From positions 1-59,963 of the forward strand of contig CASEMQ010000034.1 of the NCBI GenBank assembly GCA_949289005.1: a DNA stretch of 59,963 nt. Direction: 5' to 3'. The position numbers were made by a program, and so were the translations under genes. Within the stretch, counting starts at the first letter, position 1; each line of letters opens with the position of its first letter. Source of the DNA: an uncultured Lentisphaeraceae bacterium (GTDB lineage Bacteria > Verrucomicrobiota > Kiritimatiellia > RFP12 > DVOR01). The notes beneath the pieces are model-generated. The model did not search any database, had not been told where the DNA came from, and saw only the letters and a program-made list of their open reading frames with translations. Shown one piece after another: positions 33,688 through 45,843 of the stretch.

Positions 33688-35289
33688 ATGGACATCGACA
33701 CCGCCGAGCAACTGGAAGGCCAAATCGAAAGCAAGGCCCTCACCCTCAAGGAACTCTTCGCCGAGGACCCCCACCGTGCCGAGAAGATGACCGTCTCCGC
33801 CGCGGGATGGACGCTCGATTACTCCAAAAACCTGATTGACGAGCCGACCCTGAAACTGCTCCTCAAGCTGGCCGACAAGGCCAACCTGCGCGCGGAGATC
33901 GAGAAGATGTTCACCGGCGCGCACATCAACGAGACCGAAGACCGCGCCGTCCTCCACACCGCGCTGCGCTCCTCCAAGACCTCCGGCCTTGTCGTCGACG
34001 GCCAAGACGTCTACGCCGACGTCCACGCCACCCTCGCGCGCATGGCCGACTTCGCCACGCGTATCCGCACCGGCAAGTGGCGCGGCGCCACCGGCAAGAC
34101 CATTCGCCACGTGGTGAACATCGGCATCGGCGGCTCCGACCTCGGCCCCGCCATGGCCTACCAGGCGCTCCTGCCCTTCTCCAAGCGCACCATCGCCTGC
34201 CACTACGTCTCTAACGTCGACGCCACCCACATGGCCGAGACCCTCCGCCAAGTCAAGGCCGACCAAACCCTCTTCATCGTCGCCTCCAAGACCTTCACCA
34301 CCCAGGAGACGATGACCAACGCCCACACCGCCCGCGCCTGGCTGGTGGGCAAACTCGGCGAGGCCGCCGTCCCCCACCACTTCGTCGCCGTCAGCACCAA
34401 CGCCGCCAAAGTCCGCGACTTCGGCATCGACGAGGCCAACATGTTCGGCTTCTGGGACTGGGTCGGCGGCCGCTATTCCCTCCCCTCCGCCATCGGCCTC
34501 TCCCTCATGATCGCCATCGGCCCCACCAACTTCCGCCGCATGCTCGCCGGCTACGAGGCCATGGACAAGCATTTCCGCACCGCGCCCTTCCGCCGCAACC
34601 TCCCCGTCCTCCTCGCCCTCATCGGCATCCTCTACTCCAACGGCTACGGCGCCGACTCCTACGCCGTCCTCCCCTACGACCAATACCTCGCCCGCCTCCC
34701 CGCCTACCTCCAGCAACTCGACATGGAGAGCAACGGCAAGAGCGTCGATCGCCACGGCAACCCCGTCGACTACATGACCGGCCCCATCGTCTGGGGCGAG
34801 CCCGGCACCAACGGCCAGCACGCCTTTTACCAGCTCATCCACCAAGGCACCCGCCTCATCCCCGCCGACTTCATCGGCTTCTGCCGCAGCCACAACCCCA
34901 TCGGCGACCACCACGACAAGCTCATGGCCAACTTCTTCGCCCAGACCGAGGCCCTCGCCTTCGGCAAGACCGCCGAACAGTGCCGCGCGGAAGGCGTCCC
35001 CGAAAAACTTGTCCCCTTCAAGACCTTCGAGGGCAACCACCCCACCAATACCCTCCTCGCCGACGAGCTCACCCCCCGCACCTTCGGCGCCCTCATCGCC
35101 CTCTACGAGCACAAAGTCTTCACACAAGGCATCATCTGGGACATCTTCTCCTTCGACCAATGGGGCGTCGAGCTCGGCAAGGTCCTCGCCGGCAAGATCC
35201 TCAAGGAACTTGCCGACCCCTCCCTCCCCCTCACCCACGATTCCTCCACCAACTCCCTCATCGCTCGCTACCGCGCAACCAAGGCGTAA
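33688..35289 (+). CDS. pgi: Glucose-6-phosphate isomerase
   Basis: 533 residues. It interconverts glucose-6-P and fructose-6-P. The signatures are [45 protein letters not shown], the catalytic Glu in [20 protein letters not shown], and the C-terminal catalytic Lys region [12 protein letters not shown]. Ribosome site AAAGGACTGGAC. It starts 13 bp after ribE and is followed by hairpins. Confidence 0.97.
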   Translation: MDIDTAEQLEGQIESKALTLKELFAEDPHRAEKMTVSAAGWTLDYSKNLIDEPTLKLLLKLADKANLRAEIEKMFTGAHINETEDRAVLHTALRSSKTSGLVVDGQDVYADVHATLARMADFATRIRTGKWRGATGKTIRHVVNIGIGGSDLGPAMAYQALLPFSKRTIACHYVSNVDATHMAETLRQVKADQTLFIVASKTFTTQETMTNAHTARAWLVGKLGEAAVPHHFVAVSTNAAKVRDFGIDEANMFGFWDWVGGRYSLPSAIGLSLMIAIGPTNFRRMLAGYEAMDKHFRTAPFRRNLPVLLALIGILYSNGYGADSYAVLPYDQYLARLPAYLQQLDMESNGKSVDRHGNPVDYMTGPIVWGEPGTNGQHAFYQLIHQGTRLIPADFIGFCRSHNPIGDHHDKLMANFFAQTEALAFGKTAEQCRAEGVPEKLVPFKTFEGNHPTNTLLADELTPRTFGALIALYEHKVFTQGIIWDIFSFDQWGVELGKVLAGKILKELADPSLPLTHDSSTNSLIARYRATKA

Positions 35290-35307
35290 GCGGAGGCTTG
35301 GAAGTTT

Positions 35308-35375
35308 GGAGGCTTGGATGCTTAGCCTCCGACCTCCCGGGGTGGGGTCAAAGGCCCCACCTCATTATTTTATGA
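35308..35375 (+). terminator. Two hairpins after pgi, the second terminator-like
   Basis: GGAGGC/GCCTCC (35308-35330), then GGTGGGG/CCCCACC (35341-35361) followed by a TATTTTAT tract that runs into the start of the Mrr-like gene. The T tract is imperfect. Confidence 0.5.
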
Positions 35376-35386
35376 AAAGAGGCCTT

Positions 35387-36487
35387 ATGAACGACTATGG
35401 CTACAAAGACTTCGCGCTTGATGTGCTGAGTGTCGCGCCAAATCCACTCACGTCAAAAGAGATTTGGAAGCGTGGCGTTGAAATGGGGCTTGACAAAAAA
35501 CTTCAATCCCCCGCCAAGGCTCCTTGGGAATCCCTTGGCGCATGGCTATATACGAAGTCGTCCAACTTTGGCATCGTCCGAGAAGCAGGGTCGCCGGCAC
35601 GCTTTGGATTGCCCACGAACCCCCAAGCGAAGCCTGTTGGGCCTCAAAAGAAGTCTCAACCCGTCGTGCAAGAACCAGAACCGCCCTCTTACACTTATCT
35701 GCAATGCGCGGAGATGGTGTTGGATCAATTCGCGGAAACGGATATGCTCGGGCACAAACAGCCAATGCACGTTGCGGAGATTACGAGGATTGCGATCGAG
35801 AAGCGTTGGTTGGTCGTCGCAGGGCTTACGCCGATAAATACGATGTCTGCCCAATTGGGCATTGCCATCCGCCGTGCGCAAAGTCGAGGCCTGGAACCAA
35901 CTTTCTTCAGAGCGAAGAATGGTTACTACGGACTCACCAAGTGGAACGTCGTGCGTGATCCGCTGGACGACCTGGTTAGAAACCATACGAAAGCGTTGCG
36001 CCAGAAGATACGCGAGCATCTTGCGACAATGCACCCACGGGATTTTGAGAAACTGATAGCCATATTGCTTAGTCGCATGGGCTTCATGGATGTTCAATCC
36101 ACTCCCTATTCTCATGATAAAGGCATTGATGTCTACGGCGTCTGGAATATCACGGAGGGCGTGGAGCAGACCTATGCGGTTCAGGTCAAACGGCAAAGAG
36201 CAAATGTTGGGCACCCCATTGTCGCTCATCTCGCCGGCAGTCTGCAAGGAAACGACCGGGGGATGGTCATCACGACCAGTGATTTCGTGCCAGGGGCAAA
36301 GGAGCACGCAAAGACCAAGAACATCGCACTCATCAACGGAGAGCAACTGATCTCCTTGTTGATAGAGCACGACCTTTTCGTAAGTCGCGTGTCGGAGGAA
36401 CAGGCGCAGGAGATTGACCGTCTGAAAATCCGTTTCGACGCCAATAAAGATGGCATCTCTAGTGAGTATGAACATGAGGAGAAATGA
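35387..36487 (+). CDS. Mrr-like restriction endonuclease with two HARE-HTH domains
   Basis: 366 residues. Two winged-helix HARE-HTH domains at about 3-76 and 103-186 precede an Mrr-type PD-(D/E)xK nuclease at about 212-345: HPRDFEKLIAILLSRMGF, D248 in KGIDVYG and Q266-x-K268 in AVQVKRQ. Such proteins cut modified DNA (type IV restriction). Base composition is clearly lower in GC and codon use is more mixed than in flanking genes, pointing to recent transfer. The start 35387 has AAGAGG at the right spacing; 35372 is the alternative. It stands alone between pgi and GH2. Confidence 0.85.
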   Translation: MNDYGYKDFALDVLSVAPNPLTSKEIWKRGVEMGLDKKLQSPAKAPWESLGAWLYTKSSNFGIVREAGSPARFGLPTNPQAKPVGPQKKSQPVVQEPEPPSYTYLQCAEMVLDQFAETDMLGHKQPMHVAEITRIAIEKRWLVVAGLTPINTMSAQLGIAIRRAQSRGLEPTFFRAKNGYYGLTKWNVVRDPLDDLVRNHTKALRQKIREHLATMHPRDFEKLIAILLSRMGFMDVQSTPYSHDKGIDVYGVWNITEGVEQTYAVQVKRQRANVGHPIVAHLAGSLQGNDRGMVITTSDFVPGAKEHAKTKNIALINGEQLISLLIEHDLFVSRVSEEQAQEIDRLKIRFDANKDGISSEYEHEEK

Positions 36488-36666
36488 GAGGAAATCGCCC
36501 CTTGTGTGAGGCAAGTCCTGCCGTGTTTGTGCCTTCGTGGATTGGGGTATGCCGGCGTCCGCGGGGCTGGTAGGATTTTGGTGTGGGGCCTGAAAGACAG
36601 GCCATCGGGGCGGAGGTCGCTCTCCTTCGTCCCGGTGGCCCGTTTCGGTCATCCTTTCTTGTTGTC

Positions 36667-39839
<3,173 letters not shown>

Positions 39840-39932
39840 TGTCCACCTCCGCGGCGCGGACGAAAAAAGCGCGAAAAAAGCCCCTCACTACGGGAGTACG
39901 CAGGGCATGGCACGTGTGTGCCGCAGCCCGGC

Positions 39933-41351
39933 TCAATGGGGTTTGGTCGCGGCCACGGCGAGGCCGCAGAGTGCAAGGGTCGTCATTAGCGAGAAGCCTC
40001 CCTGCGAGAAGAATGGGAGTGTGATGCCCGTCATCGGGAGCGCCTTGGTCACGCCGCCGACGTTGAGGAGGATTTGCACGCCGAGCGCGGCGGCGATGCC
40101 GGCGCCCAGGAGCGACAGCGTGGGCTCCTGTTGCGCGGCCGAGGCGCGAATCAGCCGCACGAGCCACAGCCAGAAGAGCACCAAGAGCAACGCGCACCCC
40201 ACGAGCCCCCATTCCTCGGCCACGGCGGCGTAGACAAAGTCGCTGGAGACGATGGGCACGGCGCCCGGCGTACCCTCGCCCAGCCCCGTTCCCCACAGCC
40301 CGCCCGCGTACTGCGCGCAGAGGCTCTGGCCGATTTGCCACCCCTTGCCGAGCGGGTCTGCGAAGGGGTCGAGCCAGACCTCGAAGCGCGCCCGTGTGTG
40401 CGCCGAGACCAGGCGCACGGCCCATCCCGCCGCCGCGGCCGCTGCCACGCCCAGCGCCAGCCACCCTGTCCGGCGCGTCAGCGCCGTCAGCATCAACACC
40501 AGTGTCAGGCACAAAATCAGCGCCAGACCCAAATCGCGCACCGCCACCGCACCGAGCACCGCCGCGCCCCACGCGCAGGCCACCGCCGCCGCCACGCCCG
40601 GCGGCGGGCACGGCACCCCGCATAGCGTCCGCGACAACGCCTCGCGGTGGCGCGGCAACCACCCGGCCGTGAAGCAGACCATGAAGAGTTTTGTCAGCTC
40701 CGTCGGGTTGATTTGCCCCGGCAGGAACGTTCCCCCGCGGTAACTCCGCCCAAAGGCCACCAACGCCCCGAGCGTCCCCAACGCCCCCAGCCACGCCAGC
40801 CAGCACACGCGCGGCAACGCCCGCGCCAACACCCCCGCCGACAGCGCTCGCACTCCGAGCAGGAAGCACCCCGCGCCAAGCAACAGCGGCGCGTAGGCCC
40901 GCCACGCCGTCCACGATTCCTCCCACGTTCCCAACCGCAACTGCACCACGATGCCCAGCCCCAGGAGCAATGTCGTCAGCGCCACGAAGCCGCGATCCCC
41001 CGCGAAGACTCCGGGGCGGCTCCATCGCCACGCCAACGCCCACACGCCCGCCCACACTGCCAACGGCGCGAAGAAGGCGCCCGTCACCGTCTCGTCGTTC
41101 ACCAGCCGTGCCGCCGCCACGGGAAAAGCCCCCGCGCCGACCGTCAGCCCGGCCAGGGCGAACCACCAGCCGCCACCCCTGCTCGCGGGCTTCGCCTTGT
41201 TGCCTGCCCGCGCCGAGCCTTTGGCCTTGGGGGCGCCTTTGGGTTTGGGCGCGTCTTCCGCCTCAGCGGTCGTGGCCGCGTGGGGCTTTCGCCGTCTGCC
41301 GGGCCCGTTTGCCGCGCTGCGCGCGCCGTCTGTCCGCCGCCGTTCCGCCAT
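39933..41351 (-). CDS. ftsW: FtsW/RodA/SpoVE family peptidoglycan polymerase
   Basis: 472 residues, about ten membrane helices. The conserved C-terminal block GVTKALPMTGITLPFFSQGG and the extracellular-loop segment near GLWGTGLGEG are family signatures. Together with a class B PBP it polymerises lipid II. It has an unusual N-terminal cytoplasmic tail of about 60 residues rich in Arg, Lys and Ala. FtsW and RodA cannot be separated with certainty. It starts 4 bp after the mutS stop. Confidence 0.8.
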   Translation of the reverse strand: MAERRRTDGARSAANGPGRRRKPHAATTAEAEDAPKPKGAPKAKGSARAGNKAKPASRGGGWWFALAGLTVGAGAFPVAAARLVNDETVTGAFFAPLAVWAGVWALAWRWSRPGVFAGDRGFVALTTLLLGLGIVVQLRLGTWEESWTAWRAYAPLLLGAGCFLLGVRALSAGVLARALPRVCWLAWLGALGTLGALVAFGRSYRGGTFLPGQINPTELTKLFMVCFTAGWLPRHREALSRTLCGVPCPPPGVAAAVACAWGAAVLGAVAVRDLGLALILCLTLVLMLTALTRRTGWLALGVAAAAAAGWAVRLVSAHTRARFEVWLDPFADPLGKGWQIGQSLCAQYAGGLWGTGLGEGTPGAVPIVSSDFVYAAVAEEWGLVGCALLLVLFWLWLVRLIRASAAQQEPTLSLLGAGIAAALGVQILLNVGGVTKALPMTGITLPFFSQGGFSLMTTLALCGLAVAATKPH

Positions 41352-41355
41352 GGGG

Positions 41356-43854
41356 TCAATCGAAGAGCGAGAGTTGGAGGTCGTCGGCATCGGCGACGAT
41401 GCGGCGGCGTTTGGGCGGCTCCGGGGTGGGGGGCTTCTGCCCCTCGAGCCCGGCGAGGATGGCCTGGGCGCGGTCGATGACGGGCGCGGGCAGGCCGGCC
41501 AGGCGCGCCACGTGGATGCCGTAACTCTTGTCGGCGGCGCCGGGGACGATGCGGCGGAGGAAGACAATGGTGTCGCCTTGCTCGCGGACCTGGACGGTGT
41601 AGTTACGCACGCCGGGCAGGGCGGCGGCCAGCTCGGTGAGCTCGTGGTAGTGCGTGGCGAAGAGTGTGCGCGCCTTGCGCTCGGGCGTGTTGTGGAGATA
41701 TTCCACCACGCTCCAGGCGATGGAGATGCCGTCGAAGGTGGAGGTGCCGCGGCCAATCTCGTCGAGCACGATGAGCGAGCGCGGGGTGGCGTTGTTCAGG
41801 ATGTTGGCCGTCTCCTGCATTTCGACCATGAAGGTGGAGCGGCCGCGCGCCAGGTCGTCGCCCGCCCCCACGCGGGTGAAAATACGGTCCATCACGCCGA
41901 TTTTCATCTCGTCGGCCGGCACGGGCGCACCCATGTGCGCCATCACCGAGAGGATGGCCACTTGGCGGATGTAGGTGGATTTGCCGGCCATGTTGGGGCC
42001 GGTGATGAGGATGAATTGGCGGCTGTCGCCGTTGAGGTGCGCATCGTTGGGCACGAACCGCTCGGCCCCCGGCTGCAACTCCACGATGGGGTGCCGTCCC
42101 TCGCGGATGACCAGGTCGAGCGAGTCGACCACCGTCGGCCGCCGATAACCCAGCGCCAGCCCGCGGTCGGCAAAGCCCTGCAACACGTCGAGTTCGGCGA
42201 TGGCCGCGGCAATCGCCTGGATGGCCGGCAGTTGCGCCACCGCCAGCCCGCGCAACCGCTGGAAAATCTCGTATTCCAACGCGTCCGCCTTGTCCTGCGC
42301 GCCCACGATCTTGCTTTCGTATTCCTTGAGCTCGGGCGTGACGAACCGCTCGGCGTTGACGACGGTCTGGCGGCGTTCGTAATCGGCCGGCACAAGCGCC
42401 AGCTGGGCGCGGGAGACCTCAATGTAGAAGCCGAAGACATTGTTGCGGCGCACGCGCAGGGTACGGATGCCCGTGCGCTCCTGTTGTTCGGCCTGATAGC
42501 GGGCCACCCAAGCGTGGCCGTCCTGCGCGGCCGCGTGGAAATCGTCGAGCGCCGCATCGTAGCCCGGGCGGATCATGCCACCCTCCCGGACGGTCTGGGG
42601 CTGCTCGTCGGCCAAGGCGCGGCGCAGTTCGTCTGTCAGCTCCGGCAAATCGCGCAGCGCCGTGCGCAGTTGCCCCAAGCGGGCGCATTGGGCCGTGCCG
42701 AGCAGATTGCGCAAGGTCGGCACCTGCCCGAGCGAATCAGCCAGCGCACGCAAATCGCGCCCGTTGCCCGACCCGCCCGAGAGCCGCGTCATCGTACGCT
42801 CCAAATCGCGCGTTTCGCCCAACGCCGCACGCAAATCCGCCAAGCGCCGCCGGTCGGCCTGCAATTCCTCCACGGCGTCCTGCCGCGCACGGATGGCCTC
42901 CACGCGGCGCAAGGGCGAGCGGATCCACAGCCGCAGCAACCGCTTGCCCATCGGCGTGCGCGTGCCGTCCAGCACGCCCAGCAACGTCTCCGGCTCCGGT
43001 CGCCCCCCCGGCACGGGCAACAAATCCAGATTGCGGCACGTGCATGCGTCCAACGTCAGGAACTCCCCGCCCTGCCGCACCTCCAGCCCCCGCACGTGCG
43101 ACAGGTCGCGCCGCAACTCATGGCGCGCGTAGTGCAACAACGCTCCCGCCGCCCGCACCCACAGCGGCAACGGTCCCTGCCCGCAAAAACCTTCCAGCGA
43201 ATGGACCCCGAAATGGCGGCGCAACGTCTCCTCGGCCTGGTCGACCATGAAGCGCCACCCCTCCGTCTCCGTCGTCTTCCCCGCCACCGCGGGCGTCAGC
43301 GCCGGCGCCAAGCGCTCGCGCTGCTCCTCCGCCACCAGCGTCTCGCTGGGCGCGATCCGCCGCAACGCCTCCACCAACGCCGCCCCGTCCGCGGCCTCCT
43401 CCACCGTCAGCCGCCCCGTCGACAGCTCCAGCGCGGCCACGCCGTAGCCTGCCTTCCCCGCGCACACCGCCGCCAGAAAGTTCGAGGCCCCCGCCTCCAA
43501 CAGCGCATCCTCAGTCAGCGACCCCGGCGAGACGATCCGCGTGATCTCCCGCCGCACCAGCCCCTTTGCCGTCTTCGGGTCCTCCGCCTGCTCGCAGACC
43601 GCCGCGCGCAGCCCCGCCCGGATTACCTTGGCCAGGTAACTGTCCAGCGCGTGGTAAGGCACCCCGCACATCGGCACGCCCGCGCGCTTGGTGACGGCCA
43701 CGCCCAAAATGGGGGCCGCGCGATGCGCGTCCTCAAAGAACATCTCGTAAAAATCCCCCATCCTGAAAAAGAGGATGGTGTCCGCGTCCAACTCCTCCTT
43801 GGTGCGGCGATACTGCCGCATCATCGGGGTCAAACCATCACTTTCCTTCGCCAT
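41356..43854 (-). CDS. mutS: DNA mismatch repair protein MutS
   Basis: 832 residues. The N-terminal mismatch-binding motif is D-x-I-L-F-F-R-M-G-D-F-Y-E-M-F-F-E-D (Phe of F-Y-E contacts the mismatch). The ATPase has Walker A GPNMAGKST at about 617, the MVEMQETANIL segment, Walker B LIVLDEIGRGTSTFDG and the FATHYHEL loop. MutL is not nearby. The start is MAKESDG at 43854; the upstream in-frame ATG at 43863 lies inside the -10 box and cannot be used. Confidence 0.96.
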   Translation of the reverse strand: MAKESDGLTPMMRQYRRTKEELDADTILFFRMGDFYEMFFEDAHRAAPILGVAVTKRAGVPMCGVPYHALDSYLAKVIRAGLRAAVCEQAEDPKTAKGLVRREITRIVSPGSLTEDALLEAGASNFLAAVCAGKAGYGVAALELSTGRLTVEEAADGAALVEALRRIAPSETLVAEEQRERLAPALTPAVAGKTTETEGWRFMVDQAEETLRRHFGVHSLEGFCGQGPLPLWVRAAGALLHYARHELRRDLSHVRGLEVRQGGEFLTLDACTCRNLDLLPVPGGRPEPETLLGVLDGTRTPMGKRLLRLWIRSPLRRVEAIRARQDAVEELQADRRRLADLRAALGETRDLERTMTRLSGGSGNGRDLRALADSLGQVPTLRNLLGTAQCARLGQLRTALRDLPELTDELRRALADEQPQTVREGGMIRPGYDAALDDFHAAAQDGHAWVARYQAEQQERTGIRTLRVRRNNVFGFYIEVSRAQLALVPADYERRQTVVNAERFVTPELKEYESKIVGAQDKADALEYEIFQRLRGLAVAQLPAIQAIAAAIAELDVLQGFADRGLALGYRRPTVVDSLDLVIREGRHPIVELQPGAERFVPNDAHLNGDSRQFILITGPNMAGKSTYIRQVAILSVMAHMGAPVPADEMKIGVMDRIFTRVGAGDDLARGRSTFMVEMQETANILNNATPRSLIVLDEIGRGTSTFDGISIAWSVVEYLHNTPERKARTLFATHYHELTELAAALPGVRNYTVQVREQGDTIVFLRRIVPGAADKSYGIHVARLAGLPAPVIDRAQAILAGLEGQKPPTPEPPKRRRIVADADDLQLSLFD

Positions 43855-43861
43855 GCCTCCC

Positions 43862-43870
43862 ATTATATCA
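43862..43870 (-). promoter_or_regulatory. Consensus extended -10 of mutS, seven bases from the start
   Basis: Minus strand TGA then TATAAT (43867-43862), then GGGAGGC and ATG. Transcription would begin at the A of the ATG, so GGGAGG cannot serve as a ribosome site on this mRNA. Confidence 0.65.
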
Positions 43871-43892
43871 CATCGATAAGTGAAAAAAGCCC

Positions 43893-43921
43893 TTCCCTTC
43901 CTCGGGGAAATCGCCTATACT
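43893..43921 (+). promoter_or_regulatory. Promoter of the small membrane protein gene
   Basis: -10 TATACT (43916-43921) and a weak -35 TTCCCT (43893-43898) with a 17-bp spacer, divergent from the mutS promoter. The leader includes the AAGGAG site. Confidence 0.5.
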
Positions 43922-43949
43922 ATCCACGTAACCGCAAGGAGTCCGAAAA

Positions 43950-44150
43950 ATGGCCGAGAAACCCTTCATTGCCGCGCGTTTGCGCAACCCCGCCGAGGAG
44001 GCGGCCGCCAAGCCCCACGTCGCCAAACCCGATTGGATTGGTGGCGCGTGCGCGATCGTCGCCTTCCTGTTGGCGGCCGTGACCACGGTGTTGCTCTATC
44101 TGGAGTGGGATTTGCTCCGGGTCTACATCAATCCCGACCGGTGGTTCTAA
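43950..44150 (+). CDS. Small single-helix membrane protein, unknown
   Basis: 66 residues: basic N-terminal half (MAEKPFIAARLRNP), one membrane helix at about 30-52 (GGACAIVAFLLAAVTTVLLY) and a short tail ending NPDRWF. A good AAGGAGTCCG ribosome site and its own promoter support a real gene. No family recognised. It overlaps the 5' end of the rhomboid gene by 10 bp, so the two are probably expressed together. Confidence 0.75.
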   Translation: MAEKPFIAARLRNPAEEAAAKPHVAKPDWIGGACAIVAFLLAAVTTVLLYLEWDLLRVYINPDRWF

Positions 44151-44815
44151 GCGCGCGACGCCCGGCGATTGCCACGCGGTGCCTTTGCGCCGCGTGCGTC
44201 TTTGTTTGGTTGTTGCGACTTTACCTTGAGCGCCTTCCCGCCCTGCCCGGGCAGGAAGGCGTTTTGCTTGCGGACGTCTTCCGCGAGACGTGGGCGCTTC
44301 AGGCCTGGACGCTTCACGCGGGGGCGGTGTGGCAGCCGCTCACCTACGCGTTCGTGCACGGCGGCTGGGCGCACTTGCTGGCCAATCTCTTTGGGCTTGC
44401 CCTCACGGGCGCGGCGCTGGAGGCGGTGTTGGGCGCGCGGCGCCTGGTCTGGCTCTTCGCGTTGGGCGCGGCCGCCGGCGCGTGCGGCTTTCTGCTGACG
44501 GTGCTGCTGGACCCGCGCCTCCCGGCCGCGATGGCCTGCGTGGGCGCCTCGGCCTGCGTGGCCGCCTGCCTGGGCGCCGCCACCACCTTGGCGCCGCGGG
44601 CGCGCGTGACGCTCTGGGTCGTGGCGATCCCCGTCCCCATGCGCGCCATCTGGCTCCTGCCGCTCTTCGCGCTCTTCTCGGTGTCCGAGGCTTGGCTTTG
44701 GCCCGGCGTCACCGCCTACGGCGCACACCTCGGCGGCTGGCTCGCCGGTCTCCTTTTTGGCCTTTGCGCCGCGCGGCGGTGTGCCGCTCGTTCGCGGGGT
44801 GGGCTCGGCGGCTGA
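44141..44815 (+). CDS. Rhomboid family intramembrane serine protease
   Basis: 224 residues, about six membrane helices. Catalytic Ser137 lies in GASA (usually G-x-S-G) and His196 in YGAHLGGWLAG; H78 and N82 in HGGWAHLLANL form the oxyanion part. These residues are all present, so it should be active. It cleaves membrane segments of other proteins. The start is uncertain: GTG 44141 keeps the first helix but lacks a clear ribosome site and overlaps the preceding gene. It ends 4 bp from the convergent nitroreductase gene. Confidence 0.8.
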   Translation: MVLSARRPAIATRCLCAACVFVWLLRLYLERLPALPGQEGVLLADVFRETWALQAWTLHAGAVWQPLTYAFVHGGWAHLLANLFGLALTGAALEAVLGARRLVWLFALGAAAGACGFLLTVLLDPRLPAAMACVGASACVAACLGAATTLAPRARVTLWVVAIPVPMRAIWLLPLFALFSVSEAWLWPGVTAYGAHLGGWLAGLLFGLCAARRCAARSRGGLGG

Positions 44816-44819
44816 GCCC

Positions 44820-45464
44820 TTAGACGCCCGACGTGCCCCAGGTGCCGGCGTGGATGTGGGCCGCGGGGTCGAGCGGGCGCTGGCGCGGGCGGGTTGCGTC
44901 CGGCGAGGGATAACCGATTGCGAGGAAGCAGGCCAATTCGTAATCCCCCGGTGCGCCAACCAACCGTTTGACGCGAGCGGCTTCGTCGGCGATCGGGATG
45001 CGGAAGGCGCAGGCGAGGCCCTCGTTGGCGGCGGCCAGAAAGATGTTTTCAAGCGCGCACCACGCGGAGGCAAAGTAGTTCAAGCCAGACTGTTCGCCGG
45101 GTTGGCACAGCGGGCAGCCGATTTGCCTGAAAAAGGGGAGCGTCAGGCACGCGCTCTGCGCGAGCATGCGTTGCTGTTTTGGCAGCGCATCGAGGAACAT
45201 CGCGCGCTCGTCGCGATCCATCGTCGGCGCGGCGGCTTGCAGGAAGGGCTCTTGGATGGCGCCGGTGTTCGCCGCGACGGTGTCGGTAAGCGTCAGGATG
45301 GTCGCGCGGTCGCGCACAACGACGAACTCGAGTTGGCGCAAATGGTCATTCGTGGGTGCCTTGAAGGCCGCCGCCAAAATCCGGCGCAACGTGTCATCGG
45401 GCACCGGGGTCGGCGCAAAGTCGCGGATGGTGCGCCGGGCGTCGAGTACATCGTAAAAATCCAT
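44820..45464 (-). CDS. Nitroreductase family FMN protein
   Basis: 214 residues. The start DARRTIRDFAPTPVPDDTLRRILAAA is the classic nitroreductase opening (R-R-T-I-R-x-F), and APTNDHLRQ, plus GLACAFRIPI and LACFLAIGYP, form the flavin site. It reduces nitro, quinone or similar acceptors with NAD(P)H; the substrate is unknown. Ribosome site GAAAGGACTGTC before the ATG; longer in-frame starts are rejected. Confidence 0.87.
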   Translation of the reverse strand: MDFYDVLDARRTIRDFAPTPVPDDTLRRILAAAFKAPTNDHLRQLEFVVVRDRATILTLTDTVAANTGAIQEPFLQAAAPTMDRDERAMFLDALPKQQRMLAQSACLTLPFFRQIGCPLCQPGEQSGLNYFASAWCALENIFLAAANEGLACAFRIPIADEAARVKRLVGAPGDYELACFLAIGYPSPDATRPRQRPLDPAAHIHAGTWGTSGV

Positions 45465-45502
45465 GACAGTCCTTTCGCGAGACGTGGGAGCAAGACGGGG
45501 GA

Positions 45503-45511
45503 AGTATAGCA
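45503..45511 (-). promoter_or_regulatory. Extended -10 of the nitroreductase gene
   Basis: Minus strand TGC then TATACT (45508-45503), about 40 nt before the ATG. No good -35. Confidence 0.5.
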
Positions 45512-45578
45512 TATGGCGAACGGCGGCGGGAAAAGCGGACAGGGCGTGCCATCCGCGGTTTTTTTTGTGCTTCCGTCG

Positions 45579-45772
45579 CCCTGTCGATAACTTTTGCAAA
45601 TCTGTTGAAAACCTGTTGAACGCGGGCGGGGCCGGAGAGGGCGCGGAAGCACTTTTTCAATCAGGGAGCGGGGTCATTTTCCGAGATGCGCCGTACCTCG
45701 GGTCGAGACACGGCGCATCTCGCCCGGGGATACGCCGCGTCCCAAAAGGTACCCGCCTGTTGAAAACCCGCG
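45579..45772. repeat. Dispersed intergenic repeat, copy B
   Basis: It starts with CTGTCGATAA (45581-45590, one base from a DnaA box on the other strand) and CTGTTGAAAACCTGTTGAA (45602-45620). The 23-base block at 45653-45675 is identical to copy A. A hairpin follows with exact 12-bp arms GAGATGCGCCGT/ACGGCGCATCTC (45683-45694, 45710-45721), and another CCTGTTGAAAACC closes the element (45757-45769). The rest of the gap 45465-45843 holds only the nitroreductase promoter and a T8 run near 45560. Confidence 0.72.
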
Positions 45773-45843
45773 TCCACCAAGCGCGCTCTGCCGCAGGCCG
45801 CGCGTCGGCTCGCGCCCGCGACCTTTCACGGACGGATGACGCG

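Noticed and set aside
36588..36604. GGCCTG-AAAGA-CAGGCC hairpin as a terminator between the Mrr-like and GH2 genes
   Set aside because: The stem is only 6 bp and no T run follows on either strand.
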